This document shows, in pieces, positions 1 through 8,640 of a stretch of 64,000 nt of DNA. The stretch covers positions 248,001-312,000 of the forward strand of contig JAGVTU010000017.1 of NCBI GenBank assembly GCA_019136655.1. The letters are read 5' to 3'. The position numbers were made by a program, and so were the translations under genes. The stretch is from Bacteroidota bacterium (GTDB taxonomy: Bacteria; Bacteroidota; Bacteroidia; AKYH767-A; OLB10). The notes below the pieces were generated by a model. That model did no database searches, had not been told where the DNA came from, and worked only from the letters and a program-made list of their open reading frames with translations. Positions within the stretch are counted from its first letter, which is position 1. Each line of letters begins with the position of its first letter.

Positions 1-96
1 GTAGTTTCAGGCAATAGCAGCAAGACAGAAAAGTTTATCCATAACTAGAATTTCGCTTTACAATTATACGATTTCAGTAAATCTTAATAATTCGAT

Positions 97-127
97 GTTG
101 CAACATTGATTATTTGATTTATTTTTG
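97..127 (+). promoter_or_regulatory. Bacteroidota-type promoter of the yceI-like gene
   Basis: GTTG at 97-100 and TATTTTTG at 120-127 are 19 nt apart and match the Bacteroidota -33 and -7 elements (TTG/TTTG and TAnnTTTG). The start codon lies 25 nt downstream of the -7 box. No transcript evidence is available here. Confidence 0.6.
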
Positions 128-152
128 CAGCGAACTTTAAATTATTATAGAA

Positions 153-737
153 ATGAAGAAATTATTATTAAGCGGAATTGCCCTACTTACTTCAGTAAGC
201 TTATTAGCGCAAACCAAGTGGAATGCTGACAAATCACATTCCAATATCAATTTTAAAGTCACACACATGATGATTTCAGAGATTGAAGGATCATTCAAAG
301 ACTTTAATGCAGTCATGACATCAACAAAGGAAGACTTTGAAGACAGTAAAGTGGAATTTACAGCACAGGCAGCTTCCATTAACACCAATAACGAGAAGAG
401 AGATGCTCACCTGAAAAATGATGATTTTTTTGCGACTGATAAGTATCCTGATATTACTTTCAAAAGTGTTTCATTTAAAAAAGTAGCTGATAAGAAGTAT
501 AAAATGGTAGGTAATCTTACCATGCGTGGAGTTACCCGTTCAATAACCTTAGATGTTACTTTGATGGGAACAATTAATGACCCTTATGGAAATACAAGGG
601 CAGGTTTTAAAATCGAAGGTAAACTGAACAGAAAAGATTATGGCATATCCTGGAGTGCTGCAATGGATAACGGAGGAGCTGTTGTAAGTAATGAAGTGGC
701 AATTAATTGTGCTGTGGAATTGATTAAAGAAAAATAA
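153..737 (+). CDS. YceI family periplasmic lipid-binding-like protein
   Basis: The 194-residue product has a clear signal peptide (Lys-Lys, a hydrophobic stretch, probable cleavage after Ala19). The mature part matches the YceI family: an opening stretch around DKSHSNINFKVTH, a central HLKNDDFFATDKYPDITF block, a GNLTMRGVTR strand, and GFKIEGKLNRKDYGI near the end. YceI proteins are lipocalin-like beta barrels that bind polyisoprenoid or amphiphilic molecules in the periplasm. The length is normal for the family. A MarR regulator follows on the same strand 95 bp downstream, so a regulatory link is possible but unproven. The substrate cannot be told from sequence. Confidence 0.93.
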   Translation: MKKLLLSGIALLTSVSLLAQTKWNADKSHSNINFKVTHMMISEIEGSFKDFNAVMTSTKEDFEDSKVEFTAQAASINTNNEKRDAHLKNDDFFATDKYPDITFKSVSFKKVADKKYKMVGNLTMRGVTRSITLDVTLMGTINDPYGNTRAGFKIEGKLNRKDYGISWSAAMDNGGAVVSNEVAINCAVELIKEK

Positions 738-768
738 ATGTTGAGGAAACATTAAATGATTTAATAAT

Positions 769-776
769 TAAGTTTG
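769..776 (+). promoter_or_regulatory. Possible -7 element upstream of marR-like gene
   Basis: TAAGTTTG fits TAnnTTTG exactly. No well-spaced -33 TTTG was found (the nearest, GTTG at 740-743, is 25 nt away). A transcript starting here would carry the hairpin at 792-820 in its leader. Confidence 0.35.
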
Positions 777-791
777 TGTGTTGAATTAACC

Positions 792-820
792 AAAGAGAGT
801 ATTGTTAAGATACTCTCTTT
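792..820 (+). terminator. Perfect 11-bp hairpin between yceI-like and marR-like genes
   Basis: AAAGAGAGTAT (792-802) and its exact complement ATACTCTCTTT (810-820) enclose a 7-nt loop. The end in TTT suggests a terminator for the YceI gene. It sits only 12 nt before the MarR start, so it could instead be a leader structure or a dyad operator for MarR. Confidence 0.5.
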
Positions 821-832
821 TACTTTAAACAA

Positions 833-1282
833 ATGAAAATAGAAGAAGCCATTCAGCAACCCGTCTTTAAAAATGAAAAAGTTAAGGCGAGCCTCAACCT
901 TATATACACAAGTAACTGGTTGCAAAGTAATATTAGGATCTTCTTACTGCGTTTTGGACTAAGCCCTCAGCAGTTTAATGTGTTGAGAATCCTGAGAGGT
1001 CAGCATCCAAACCCAATAAGTACGCATGATGTACGTTGCCGCATGCTGGATAAAATGAGTGATGTGTCAAGAATAGTTGCAAGGTTGCATAAAGCAGGTT
1101 ATGTTAATCAAAAGGAACATTCTGCAGACAAACGCCTTGTTGATGTTGTAATCACTGCAAAAGGACTAAAACTTCTCGAAAAAATTGATTCAGAAATGCA
1201 TGAAACTGAAGAACTGATGTCCAACATTACCATGCAGGAAGCAAAAACCCTCAACCTTATATTGGATAAACTTAGAAAATAA
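833..1282 (+). CDS. MarR family winged-helix transcriptional regulator
   Basis: This 149-residue protein has the MarR layout: dimerisation helices at both ends and a central winged helix-turn-helix. The recognition region is roughly residues 45-100, with DKMSDVSRIVARLHKAGYV as the second and recognition helices and the wing at EHSADKRLVDVVITAKG. MarR proteins are dimeric repressors or activators that respond to small molecules or oxidation. It follows the YceI gene, so that gene and its own promoter are the natural candidate targets; this is inference. No conserved Cys redox sensor stands out. Confidence 0.92.
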   Translation: MKIEEAIQQPVFKNEKVKASLNLIYTSNWLQSNIRIFLLRFGLSPQQFNVLRILRGQHPNPISTHDVRCRMLDKMSDVSRIVARLHKAGYVNQKEHSADKRLVDVVITAKGLKLLEKIDSEMHETEELMSNITMQEAKTLNLILDKLRK

Positions 1283-1307
1283 GTATAGTTGCTTCTACCG
1301 AATAAGA

Positions 1308-1337
1308 AATGTTTCCATTAATGTAAACAGAAACATT
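1308..1337. terminator. Possible terminator between convergent genes
   Basis: AATGTTTC (1308-1315) and GAAACATT (1330-1337) form a perfect 8-bp stem with a 14-nt loop in the 87-bp gap between the convergent MarR and large exported-protein genes. It is AT-rich and the loop is long, so it is only a candidate. Confidence 0.35.
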
Positions 1338-1369
1338 CCTTTCGATATAATTCTCAGACAACTTCAGCT

Positions 1370-4300
1370 TTACAGCCCGGCATCTTTAATTCGTTTTAAG
1401 AATTCGTTTTTCTTCCTGTCTGTAGCCAGCATAAACTGATAAGGTTCAAGCCCTCCTTTTTCGCTTGCAACGCGCTTTTCAGGTTTCATCTCATCAATTG
1501 GCTTATTAAACTTCTCATCGCTTGAAATGGCCTGCATCACTCCACGCTGATAATTGAAATAGTACCACATATCCGGTAATGCTTCAAGATAAATATTCAG
1601 CACATCTCCGCTTCGTCTGCGCATGATTTCAACTTTTCCGTTTACCATGCGTCCAACATATGTTTTGCCAATAATTCCCAAACCTATTTTTCCTGTAGAA
1701 ATATAAGACGCGCGTTCTTTGTTGTAATAAAACTTAAGCTCGCTAAGCACTAAGGTATGTTGCAGTTCAGAAGGAATTTTTCGTGCTGAGCCATAAATTC
1801 CGGTTTCATTAAGCAATTTTTCTGTCTTGTCTTTTCCAATCATATTGGTGAGTGCATTGCGATAAACTTTTCTGTCGTCCATAAATGGTTGCAGTGCAGG
1901 AATAGAATTAAACATCTCTGCCATTGCTTTTAATGCATCATCGTTAAACATAAAATCAACAGTCATTATCTCGTCAAATCCGATTGAATCGTTTACTGTT
2001 GAATAAATAACACGCCCGTAATTACCCAACTTCAACTGACCAAAATCCTGTGTCAGGTTAATTCTTCCTTCTGCAACAAGTTCACATTTCTTATCATCAA
2101 GAATTACAGAATTGGTAATCGCTGCTGATGATTTTACAGAATCTGTTCCCGGCATTGTGCCACTGATAGTATATTGCCTTGAATTATTATCATAGGTAAG
2201 ATACCCCTCTGCTGAAATAACTTCTGCATCGCTGCTTCCCTTTTTTGGTGAAAGAAATGCAGGATACATCATGGTGCTGTCGCTGCCGAAATAAATTCCG
2301 GAATAAAGTTTTTGCATTGTTTCATTGGCAGGCGCCTCAATGGGTATGTTCACACCTTTAGGATTGATTTCTCCGGAGAAACCGAACCAGTTGCGATCGA
2401 ACATGCTGCAATGATGGTTTACAATGGCAAAACCACTGAAGAATAAATGCTCTTTTGCAGCATTAATTCGAAGTTTGCCTTTATACTGAATAGTCGGGCT
2501 GATGAAGAAGTGAGCCGAATCAGGGATGACTCCAATAGCAAAAGTTTGTTTTGTTGTATCAATACCAATCTGTGTAAGTTTGATTTTATGTTTCACCTTG
2601 GTTTGATCAAGATATTCGTAGTTACCATCACCTGAGTAGTTCTTGCTGCTTGTAATAGTTATATTAGTGTTGAGCATGGTGTGATAACGGCTGGTTGTAT
2701 TGGCAATCACCTTGCTGTTAACCAGTGGACGCATCACAGCATCACGTTCCACAACTACATTTCCCAAGTCGGGTATGATGGAAGCATCAGCTACTAAAAT
2801 TTCTTTTACCTTAAATCCTTTGAGCAAATAAGATTTTAAGTTATAAGATGCAAGTGGTGCTGTCCATCTTAAAGAGTCCTGTTGTGGATTTACCGATACA
2901 AACTCATTGCTGTTTTCAGCCAATGCATCCGAGCTGCCAAACTCCAGTTCCGATTTATCCATGAACCATCTGAAATCACTTATGTAAGAGATATACTGAT
3001 TAACCGGAAAATCAACTTTTGCTCTGCCCCCGTTGCTGCTGAAATTACCAATTCGTTTGTCGAGGTCAATATTGGCTTTTACGTTTTTGGTTTGTAATGC
3101 CAACAAATCTGTCATATCACTTTGCAGTTTAAATTCAGCAGAGTCCGCACCATAACTGTGTTCGCGTATATAATGATTGTCGGATATGAGCTGTGATTGC
3201 TGGAACGTAATAGTACCGTTGGCTTTCACTCCAGTTGGCATCAGCACCAAATTGCCATCCAAAACGGCTTCTCCTTTAAACAAATCGAAATTATGGCTGC
3301 GTTTGAACACATACATTTTATCATTCTTAGGACGCCAGTTCACAAAAACATCTTCCGACTTAATATCAGGGAATTTAGTGTTTCCTATCTGCTCACGTCT
3401 TATCACAAAACTTTGCGTAACGGCATGCATGCTGTCGGGGAAAAACACAATGTTATCAGACTTGCTTGTACTGCTCAGATAATCCACTTCACCTTTTCCT
3501 AAGAATCCGTTATGACTCAGGCTAATCTGCTCGCGATATTTTCCTTTTCCATTATAAGCAGTAAAACCTTCCGCAGGAGTTTGAGTAGTAAATCCTAATG
3601 AATAATCGGGTTGTACGGTGAGTTGTTGCCTCCATTCCGGAAAAATATCTGCAGACACCATGCTTCCTTCAAATACCAACCCTTCCTTAGTAAGAGAGTT
3701 CAGGCTGTCAATACTGAAAGGGTCAAGATGATAATAAAATTTGTCGCGCTTATAAACACCACTGTATATTTCAGGGTAATCATAGTAAATGAATGACTTA
3801 TTGGTACAAACAAAAATGGGATATTCGTCATTGGCTACAAAACCTGATTTATTGGAAGGATTGTCTATTGATAATTTTCCGTTAAGTTGTTGTAATATAC
3901 TTTTAATGGGGACAAGTTTTTTCTTCCCATTTCTGTCTAATTCTTCAGAAGGAACTTTAAACCTCAATGAGTCAACATTTTTCAAATCAATATTAAAATC
4001 CTCATAATTAAAAGCGAATTCTTTACCATAAAAATCAAGACGACCTGCATGAACTCTTCCGTTAAAAACCATGTCGCGGTTTTTCTTTAATGTCAATTCT
4101 TGCTCAAAAGGTTGTATATAAACTTCCTGAGAGTCGCTGATTAAAACATGACTTACACCTCTCATATTGATATCAAAATTCAACAGATTGATGGTGGCAT
4201 TGGGCATCCCCGAAATCATAGATTCAATCTTTAATTCATCATAGTCAACTTTTCCTGTCTGAGCTTTCAGGTAATAAGAAATTTTATCTTTAACAATAAA

Positions 4301-5797
4301 TCTATCAGCATCTGAATCGTAACTCACAAACCCTAATGATGACAATCCTAAAACCAAATTGCGCACAGTATTGTCGGTGAGTTTCATGTATTGGGCAAGG
4401 TCGTTTACATGTATAACCTTCGTATTGTTTTTCTCAGCATATTGCTGAATGGTGTAAAGTGGATTGGCTTCAGAAATTCCCTGAATTTTATCAAATCGCT
4501 GACGTGAGTAAAGGTTCACTGATTCGAAACGGAGTTTGCTCTCCCCTCCTCCTGAAATCATTTTAAGATCCATCAAAGGGTCGTCCACTTTCCAAATCAA
4601 CTGATCAAAATCCAAATCCATTTTATGATAGCTGTCGAAATAAGGACTGTTCACTGCTGTTTGGCCGTTTTTAGTAAGAGTCACCGTGCGGTCTTTGTAA
4701 ATATATTTAAACTCCACACCGGGATGATAGATCGAATCTTTCTCCCAGTAAATTACGGCAGCAGCATTAATAGATACAATACGATCGGGTCTGATGATAA
4801 ATCCCTGCGACAACATTTTAAGCTGTGGTTTACCGTTAAGCTTAAAAAGTAAAGTAGCATAACTGTTACGGTTTCCTGAGCCTACCATTTTACTTCCCTG
4901 AAGTGAAAATCCTCCTCTGCAGTCAGCATCTTTTACAAGGTCTTTGATATCAAGTGATGTGCTGTAACTCACAAATCGCGGATAGCTGGCATTGGAGTCG
5001 TTCACATTGGCAAGGAGTTTATCGTGATAACGACCCTTTAATTCACTCTCGAAATACTTTTTATAAGAAAATGTAACAGAGTCCATGCTATATTCAGAGG
5101 CTTTCAAATTGATAACATATTTTTTGATGGTAGCATTGGCTTCAGTTGGTGAGAGGCCGGCTCTGGTAAAATTCACTTTTCCTCCATTGCCATAAAAAAG
5201 CAAATTGTTGGGATAATAAATTCCCTGCGTGCCTTCAATAACTGAGCTGTCTCCTTTGCTTGTACAACGTAAGGTTGTAGTGGCAAACACAATACGTGGC
5301 AATGAGTCAAACCCAAAAGAATACTGATTTGAGTAGCTGCTCCATTCAACAGAACTTGAACTGTATAATATATTTCCGGAAAACAACGATTGTGATATTT
5401 CAAGAAAATCCCCCAATCTTCTTACATTAAGTTTACCAATTGATTTTTCGAATGTTGAATGCCAGTCAGCGAATGTTTTGGCATCTTTTCCACTTGCAGT
5501 AAAAGCTGTGAGCACTCCTGTATAAACTACAAAGTCAGGGAATGCCTTCATTCTTTTTTTAAGCATGGCATTGCAGGTTTTAATTACGGTCTGTTGCTGG
5601 TCTGCATTTAACTTTCCAAGGTAAACCGGCTTAAACTCATCCATAATCTTCTCGGCTTCCTTTTTATTGGTTTCTTCGAAAAAGGATTTAAGGTCAACCA
5701 AAAATCCCGAAGGATCGGTGCTGAAAGATTTAAGGGTTTGAGCAATAACATTTCCTGAAATGCCCAGCAGAAAAAACAATGCAAATAATTTTCTCAT
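1370..5797 (-). CDS. Very large exported protein of unknown function (1475 aa)
   Basis: I do not recognise the family. The product starts with a signal peptide (residues 1-20, probable cleavage after the Ala of NVIAQ). Most of the rest is beta-rich, Ser/Asn/Asp/Tyr-rich sequence with repeated strand pairs such as NGRVHAGRLDFYGKEF and LDGNLVLMPTGVKANG, as in large periplasmic or surface beta-helix or beta-sandwich proteins. Residues about 450-510 differ: VIHVNDLAQYMKLTDNTV and what follows read like a winged-helix segment. There is no T9SS sorting domain, no C-terminal membrane anchor and no catalytic motif I can name. It is a lone gene, convergent with marR and divergent from gdhA. Periplasmic or outer-membrane location is inferred from the signal peptide only. 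Confidence 0.85.
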   Translation of the reverse strand: MRKLFALFFLLGISGNVIAQTLKSFSTDPSGFLVDLKSFFEETNKKEAEKIMDEFKPVYLGKLNADQQQTVIKTCNAMLKKRMKAFPDFVVYTGVLTAFTASGKDAKTFADWHSTFEKSIGKLNVRRLGDFLEISQSLFSGNILYSSSSVEWSSYSNQYSFGFDSLPRIVFATTTLRCTSKGDSSVIEGTQGIYYPNNLLFYGNGGKVNFTRAGLSPTEANATIKKYVINLKASEYSMDSVTFSYKKYFESELKGRYHDKLLANVNDSNASYPRFVSYSTSLDIKDLVKDADCRGGFSLQGSKMVGSGNRNSYATLLFKLNGKPQLKMLSQGFIIRPDRIVSINAAAVIYWEKDSIYHPGVEFKYIYKDRTVTLTKNGQTAVNSPYFDSYHKMDLDFDQLIWKVDDPLMDLKMISGGGESKLRFESVNLYSRQRFDKIQGISEANPLYTIQQYAEKNNTKVIHVNDLAQYMKLTDNTVRNLVLGLSSLGFVSYDSDADRFIVKDKISYYLKAQTGKVDYDELKIESMISGMPNATINLLNFDINMRGVSHVLISDSQEVYIQPFEQELTLKKNRDMVFNGRVHAGRLDFYGKEFAFNYEDFNIDLKNVDSLRFKVPSEELDRNGKKKLVPIKSILQQLNGKLSIDNPSNKSGFVANDEYPIFVCTNKSFIYYDYPEIYSGVYKRDKFYYHLDPFSIDSLNSLTKEGLVFEGSMVSADIFPEWRQQLTVQPDYSLGFTTQTPAEGFTAYNGKGKYREQISLSHNGFLGKGEVDYLSSTSKSDNIVFFPDSMHAVTQSFVIRREQIGNTKFPDIKSEDVFVNWRPKNDKMYVFKRSHNFDLFKGEAVLDGNLVLMPTGVKANGTITFQQSQLISDNHYIREHSYGADSAEFKLQSDMTDLLALQTKNVKANIDLDKRIGNFSSNGGRAKVDFPVNQYISYISDFRWFMDKSELEFGSSDALAENSNEFVSVNPQQDSLRWTAPLASYNLKSYLLKGFKVKEILVADASIIPDLGNVVVERDAVMRPLVNSKVIANTTSRYHTMLNTNITITSSKNYSGDGNYEYLDQTKVKHKIKLTQIGIDTTKQTFAIGVIPDSAHFFISPTIQYKGKLRINAAKEHLFFSGFAIVNHHCSMFDRNWFGFSGEINPKGVNIPIEAPANETMQKLYSGIYFGSDSTMMYPAFLSPKKGSSDAEVISAEGYLTYDNNSRQYTISGTMPGTDSVKSSAAITNSVILDDKKCELVAEGRINLTQDFGQLKLGNYGRVIYSTVNDSIGFDEIMTVDFMFNDDALKAMAEMFNSIPALQPFMDDRKVYRNALTNMIGKDKTEKLLNETGIYGSARKIPSELQHTLVLSELKFYYNKERASYISTGKIGLGIIGKTYVGRMVNGKVEIMRRRSGDVLNIYLEALPDMWYYFNYQRGVMQAISSDEKFNKPIDEMKPEKRVASEKGGLEPYQFMLATDRKKNEFLKRIKDAGL

Positions 5798-5825
5798 CTG
5801 TATAATTAAAAAATGTGGTTTATTG

Positions 5826-5833
5826 CAAAAATA
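5826..5833 (-). promoter_or_regulatory. -7 element for the large exported protein gene
   Basis: On the minus strand this reads TATTTTTG, an exact TAnnTTTG match, 28 nt upstream of the start codon. No convincing -33 element is seen. Confidence 0.4.
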
Positions 5834-5980
5834 ACGCTTGCATAAAACTTAACGTGTGCTCTGGTAAAATCTCTTTTGAGTTGTTAACATGTGATAAAGT
5901 CTTCTTAGGCAATAGTAAAGGTGATAATGAAAGCCCGTCAGATGGCGGAAAGTGTTAATAAACATATTCATCAGGCCGCT

Positions 5981-6011
5981 TTTGGTTAGATATAAATCTT
6001 TCATAATTTCG
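5981..6011 (+). promoter_or_regulatory. Candidate gdhA promoter
   Basis: TTTG (5981-5984), a 19-nt spacer, then TAATTTCG (6004-6011), one mismatch from TAnnTTTG. The start codon is 22 nt downstream, with no Shine-Dalgarno sequence. Confidence 0.5.
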
Positions 6012-6033
6012 TGCCCACAAAAATCAAAAAGCA

Positions 6034-7311
6034 ATGGCTGACACTAAAAAAGTTAAACACCAACAGGAAAAAGATAACCCTTTTGAAGAAATGATTAAGC
6101 GCTTGGATGTAGCTGCTAAAATCATGAAACTGGATGATGACGTTTATGAAATCATGAAAAAACCAAACCGTATTGTTTATAGCAGTATGCCCATTAAATT
6201 GGATAACGGCAAGACTCAGGTTTTTGAAGGATTCCGCGTTATTCATAGTACTGCCTTAGGTCCTTCAAAAGGAGGCATTCGTTACAGTTTAGATGTGAAT
6301 GAAAATGAAGTAATGGCTTTAGCTGCCTGGATGACTTTTAAGTGTGCCATTGCCGATATTCCTTATGGTGGGGCAAAAGGTGGAATTACATGTGACCCTT
6401 CAAAGATGAGTGTTGGTGAATTGGAAAGACTGACACGTGCATATGCAGGAGCTATGGCTGACGTATTTGGGGTTGATAAAGATATTCCAGCTCCTGATAT
6501 GAATACCGGAGCAAGAGAAATGGCCTGGATTGTTGACGAGTTCAGTAAATTAAAAGGTGAATTCACACCGGGTGTAGTTACCGGAAAGCCGTTACACCTT
6601 GGAGGCTCACGCGGAAGAGTTGAAGCAACAGGAAGAGGAGTTATGACAGCAACTATGGAAGCACTCGAAAAACTGGGGCTGAAACCGGAAAAATGCAGAG
6701 CAGCGGTACAGGGATTCGGCAATGTAGGTTCCATTACAGCCAAACATTTGGCAGCACAGGGAATAAAGATTGTAGCTATTTCTGACCATACGGCAGCTTT
6801 TTATAATGCAGACGGAATTGACATTGAAAAAGCCATAGCATACCGTAATGGAAACAAAGGTGTTATTAAAGGTTTTAAAGGAGGAAAGTTAATTTCAAAC
6901 GAAGAGTTACTTACTCTGAATGTGGATATTCTGACTCCATGTGCAATGGAAAATCAGATTACTGAAGAGAATGCAAATAAGATAAAAGCCAAATTAATTG
7001 TTGAAGGCGCAAACGGTCCTACCACTGACGAGGCTGATCATATTCTGGAGAAAAAAGGTGTTACTGTTATTCCTGATATTCTTGCCAATGGTGGTGGTGT
7101 AACGGTTTCATATTTTGAATGGGTTCAAAACCGTACAGGATATTATTACAGTGAAGAAGAAATAAATAAGCGTGCCGACAGATGGATGAAGCAAGCTTTC
7201 AACAATGTTTGGGACGTTTCAAAAAAGTATAAGGTTCAAATGCGCATAGCTTCTTATATTTATGCGTTGAGCAAAATTGAATTAGGTATTAAATCACGCG
7301 GCAGTTATTAA
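6034..7311 (+). CDS. gdhA: Glutamate dehydrogenase (Glu/Leu/Phe/Val dehydrogenase family)
   Basis: The 425-residue protein catalyses reversible oxidative deamination of glutamate to 2-oxoglutarate and ammonia in the cytoplasm. GPSKGGIRY (76-84), Lys103, and PYGGAKGG with Lys115 form the substrate pocket; Asp155 in PAPDMNTG is the expected catalytic acid; GFGNVG (227-232) followed by Asp251 is the Rossmann nucleotide site. The Asp at the end of the second beta strand favours NAD over NADP, but this is inference. Length fits the hexameric bacterial and archaeal class of about 420 residues. The gene appears monocistronic, with its own candidate promoter and a strong hairpin at its end. Confidence 0.96.
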   Translation: MADTKKVKHQQEKDNPFEEMIKRLDVAAKIMKLDDDVYEIMKKPNRIVYSSMPIKLDNGKTQVFEGFRVIHSTALGPSKGGIRYSLDVNENEVMALAAWMTFKCAIADIPYGGAKGGITCDPSKMSVGELERLTRAYAGAMADVFGVDKDIPAPDMNTGAREMAWIVDEFSKLKGEFTPGVVTGKPLHLGGSRGRVEATGRGVMTATMEALEKLGLKPEKCRAAVQGFGNVGSITAKHLAAQGIKIVAISDHTAAFYNADGIDIEKAIAYRNGNKGVIKGFKGGKLISNEELLTLNVDILTPCAMENQITEENANKIKAKLIVEGANGPTTDEADHILEKKGVTVIPDILANGGGVTVSYFEWVQNRTGYYYSEEEINKRADRWMKQAFNNVWDVSKKYKVQMRIASYIYALSKIELGIKSRGSY

Positions 7312-7330
7312 TCACTGCCGCTTTTTATTT
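7298..7330 (+). terminator. Rho-independent terminator after gdhA
   Basis: GCGGCAGT (7298-7305) pairs perfectly with ACTGCCGC (7314-7321) around an 8-nt loop and is followed at once by TTTTTATTT. The gdhA stop codon lies in the loop. The next gene starts at 7340. Confidence 0.85.
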
Positions 7331-7339
7331 GAATATTGA

Positions 7340-7996
7340 ATGACTATACATCGCGAAGGTAAATATTGGGTGATGGGTACCTTATCAGCATTTGTAATTA
7401 TAAATGCTCTGGTGCTTACAACCCGTGAAAAGCAGGACTGGCTGAGCCTTCTCGTATTCATAGTTACTTTCATTTTTCTGATTCTCATAGTTCAATTTTT
7501 CCGTTATCCCAAAAGATCGGCTACACGCAATGAGAATTATGTGATTGCACCTGCTGATGGTAAAGTTGTAGTAATCGAACAAACCACAGAGTCTGAATTT
7601 TATAAAGACAAACGCATACAGGTTTCAATTTTCATGTCGCCTTTCAACGTACATGCCAACTGGTATCCTATCAGCGGAAAGATTCGTTATCTCCGTTATC
7701 ACAAAGGAAAATATCTGGTGGCATGGCATCCAAAGGCGTCAACTGATAATGAACGCACAACCATTGTTGTAGAAAAAGATCAGAATAAAACTGTATTGCT
7801 TCGGCAAATTGCCGGTGCATTAGCCAAACGAATTGTTTATTATCCTCATGAAAATGATCTCGTAAAACAAGGCGCAGAAATGGGGTTTATCAAGTTTGGC
7901 TCGCGTGTGGATATTTTTCTCCCTCTTACAGCTAAAGTAAATGTGCAGATGAATCAGAAAGTTACAGGAAAAGTTACAGTAATAGCTGAACTGTAA
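7340..7996 (+). CDS. psd: Phosphatidylserine decarboxylase proenzyme
   Basis: This 218-residue protein belongs to the short Psd family, which converts phosphatidylserine to phosphatidylethanolamine at the inner membrane. Two hydrophobic segments at about 10-27 and 34-54 anchor it. Then come IAPADGKV (69-76), SPFNVHANW (100-108) and the self-cleavage site: Gly187-Ser188 in IKFGSRVDIFLP, where serine becomes the pyruvoyl group of the alpha chain. The beta-chain His residues are present. It starts 28 nt after the gdhA stop, beyond a strong terminator, so it may need its own promoter; none is clear in the short gap. Confidence 0.93.
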   Translation: MTIHREGKYWVMGTLSAFVIINALVLTTREKQDWLSLLVFIVTFIFLILIVQFFRYPKRSATRNENYVIAPADGKVVVIEQTTESEFYKDKRIQVSIFMSPFNVHANWYPISGKIRYLRYHKGKYLVAWHPKASTDNERTTIVVEKDQNKTVLLRQIAGALAKRIVYYPHENDLVKQGAEMGFIKFGSRVDIFLPLTAKVNVQMNQKVTGKVTVIAEL

Positions 7997-8029
7997 TAAT
8001 CAATTTCTTCTTTGTGTTTTTTACATTCG

Positions 8030-8037
8030 TATATTTG
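8030..8037 (+). promoter_or_regulatory. -7 element very close to the GNAT gene start
   Basis: TATATTTG is an exact TAnnTTTG match and ends 4 nt before the ATG. A TTTG lies at 8011-8014 with a 15-nt spacer, shorter than usual. If used, the transcript would be leaderless or nearly so. Confidence 0.45.
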
Positions 8038-8041
8038 AAGC

Positions 8042-8560
8042 ATGTTACGGAGTAAAAATATATTGTTGCGTGCCTGCGAACCCGATGACCTGCCTTTGAT
8101 GTATGAATGGGAAAACAACACCAACAACTGGTTGCTGAGCGATACTGTTAAACCCTTTTCGAAATATACCCTGAGTGAATTTATACAGCAGGATCAGTCA
8201 GATATTTTCACCACCAAACAACAGCGCTTTGTCATACAAATGTTTCAGCCACTTAAGACAATCGGCTTTATTGATTTGTATCAATATGACCCCGTTCATC
8301 GCAGAGCAGGTGTTGGAATATTGATTGGTGACGAAACAGAGCGCAAAAAAGGATATGCCGCTGAGAGTATAGAATGTCTAAAGAAATACGCTAAACAAAC
8401 ACTGAATCTCCATCAGCTGTATTGTTACATACAGGCTTCCAACAAGGCAAGCATTAAGTTGTTTCAGCAATCGGGATTTACTTCTGTGGGTGTATTAAAA
8501 GACTGGTTGATTTATAATCAGAAGCCCGAAGATGTGATGCTTTATCAGCATATACTCTGA
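8042..8560 (+). CDS. GNAT family N-acetyltransferase (RimJ/RimL/SpeG-like)
   Basis: The 172-residue protein has the GNAT fold of the Acetyltransf_3 type: opening strand RSKNILLRACEPDDLPLMYEWEN, a middle GFIDLYQYDPVHRRAGVGILIGDE strand pair, the acetyl-CoA pyrophosphate loop ERKKGYAAESIE (about residues 100-111), and the ASNKASIKLFQQSGF motif near the C terminus. Proteins of this group acetylate ribosomal protein termini, polyamines or antibiotics. The substrate cannot be chosen from sequence. It stands alone between psd and the MazG-like gene. Confidence 0.92.
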   Translation: MLRSKNILLRACEPDDLPLMYEWENNTNNWLLSDTVKPFSKYTLSEFIQQDQSDIFTTKQQRFVIQMFQPLKTIGFIDLYQYDPVHRRAGVGILIGDETERKKGYAAESIECLKKYAKQTLNLHQLYCYIQASNKASIKLFQQSGFTSVGVLKDWLIYNQKPEDVMLYQHIL

Positions 8561-8640
8561 AATCAGTTTTCAACAACTGTTGATATACGATAGTTTACAC
8601 AGATACTTTTTAGCAGATTTGCAGTTCAAATACACTAATT

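Noticed and set aside
3177-3502. Open frames of about 100 codons on the plus strand opposite the 1475-residue gene
   Set aside because: They lie wholly within a long gene with a signal peptide, have no promoter box, and show no recognisable protein features.
1370-5797. T9SS cargo assignment for the 1475-residue protein
   Set aside because: The C terminus lacks the PNP-type start and the GxYxVR strand of sorting domains seen in the two true cargo proteins.
6363-6743. Minus-strand frame of 126 codons inside gdhA
   Set aside because: It lies opposite conserved glutamate dehydrogenase motifs, and no homologous family is recognised.
8570-8583. TCAACA/TGTTGA inverted repeat after the GNAT gene as a terminator
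   Set aside because: The loop would be 2 nt and no T-tract follows.
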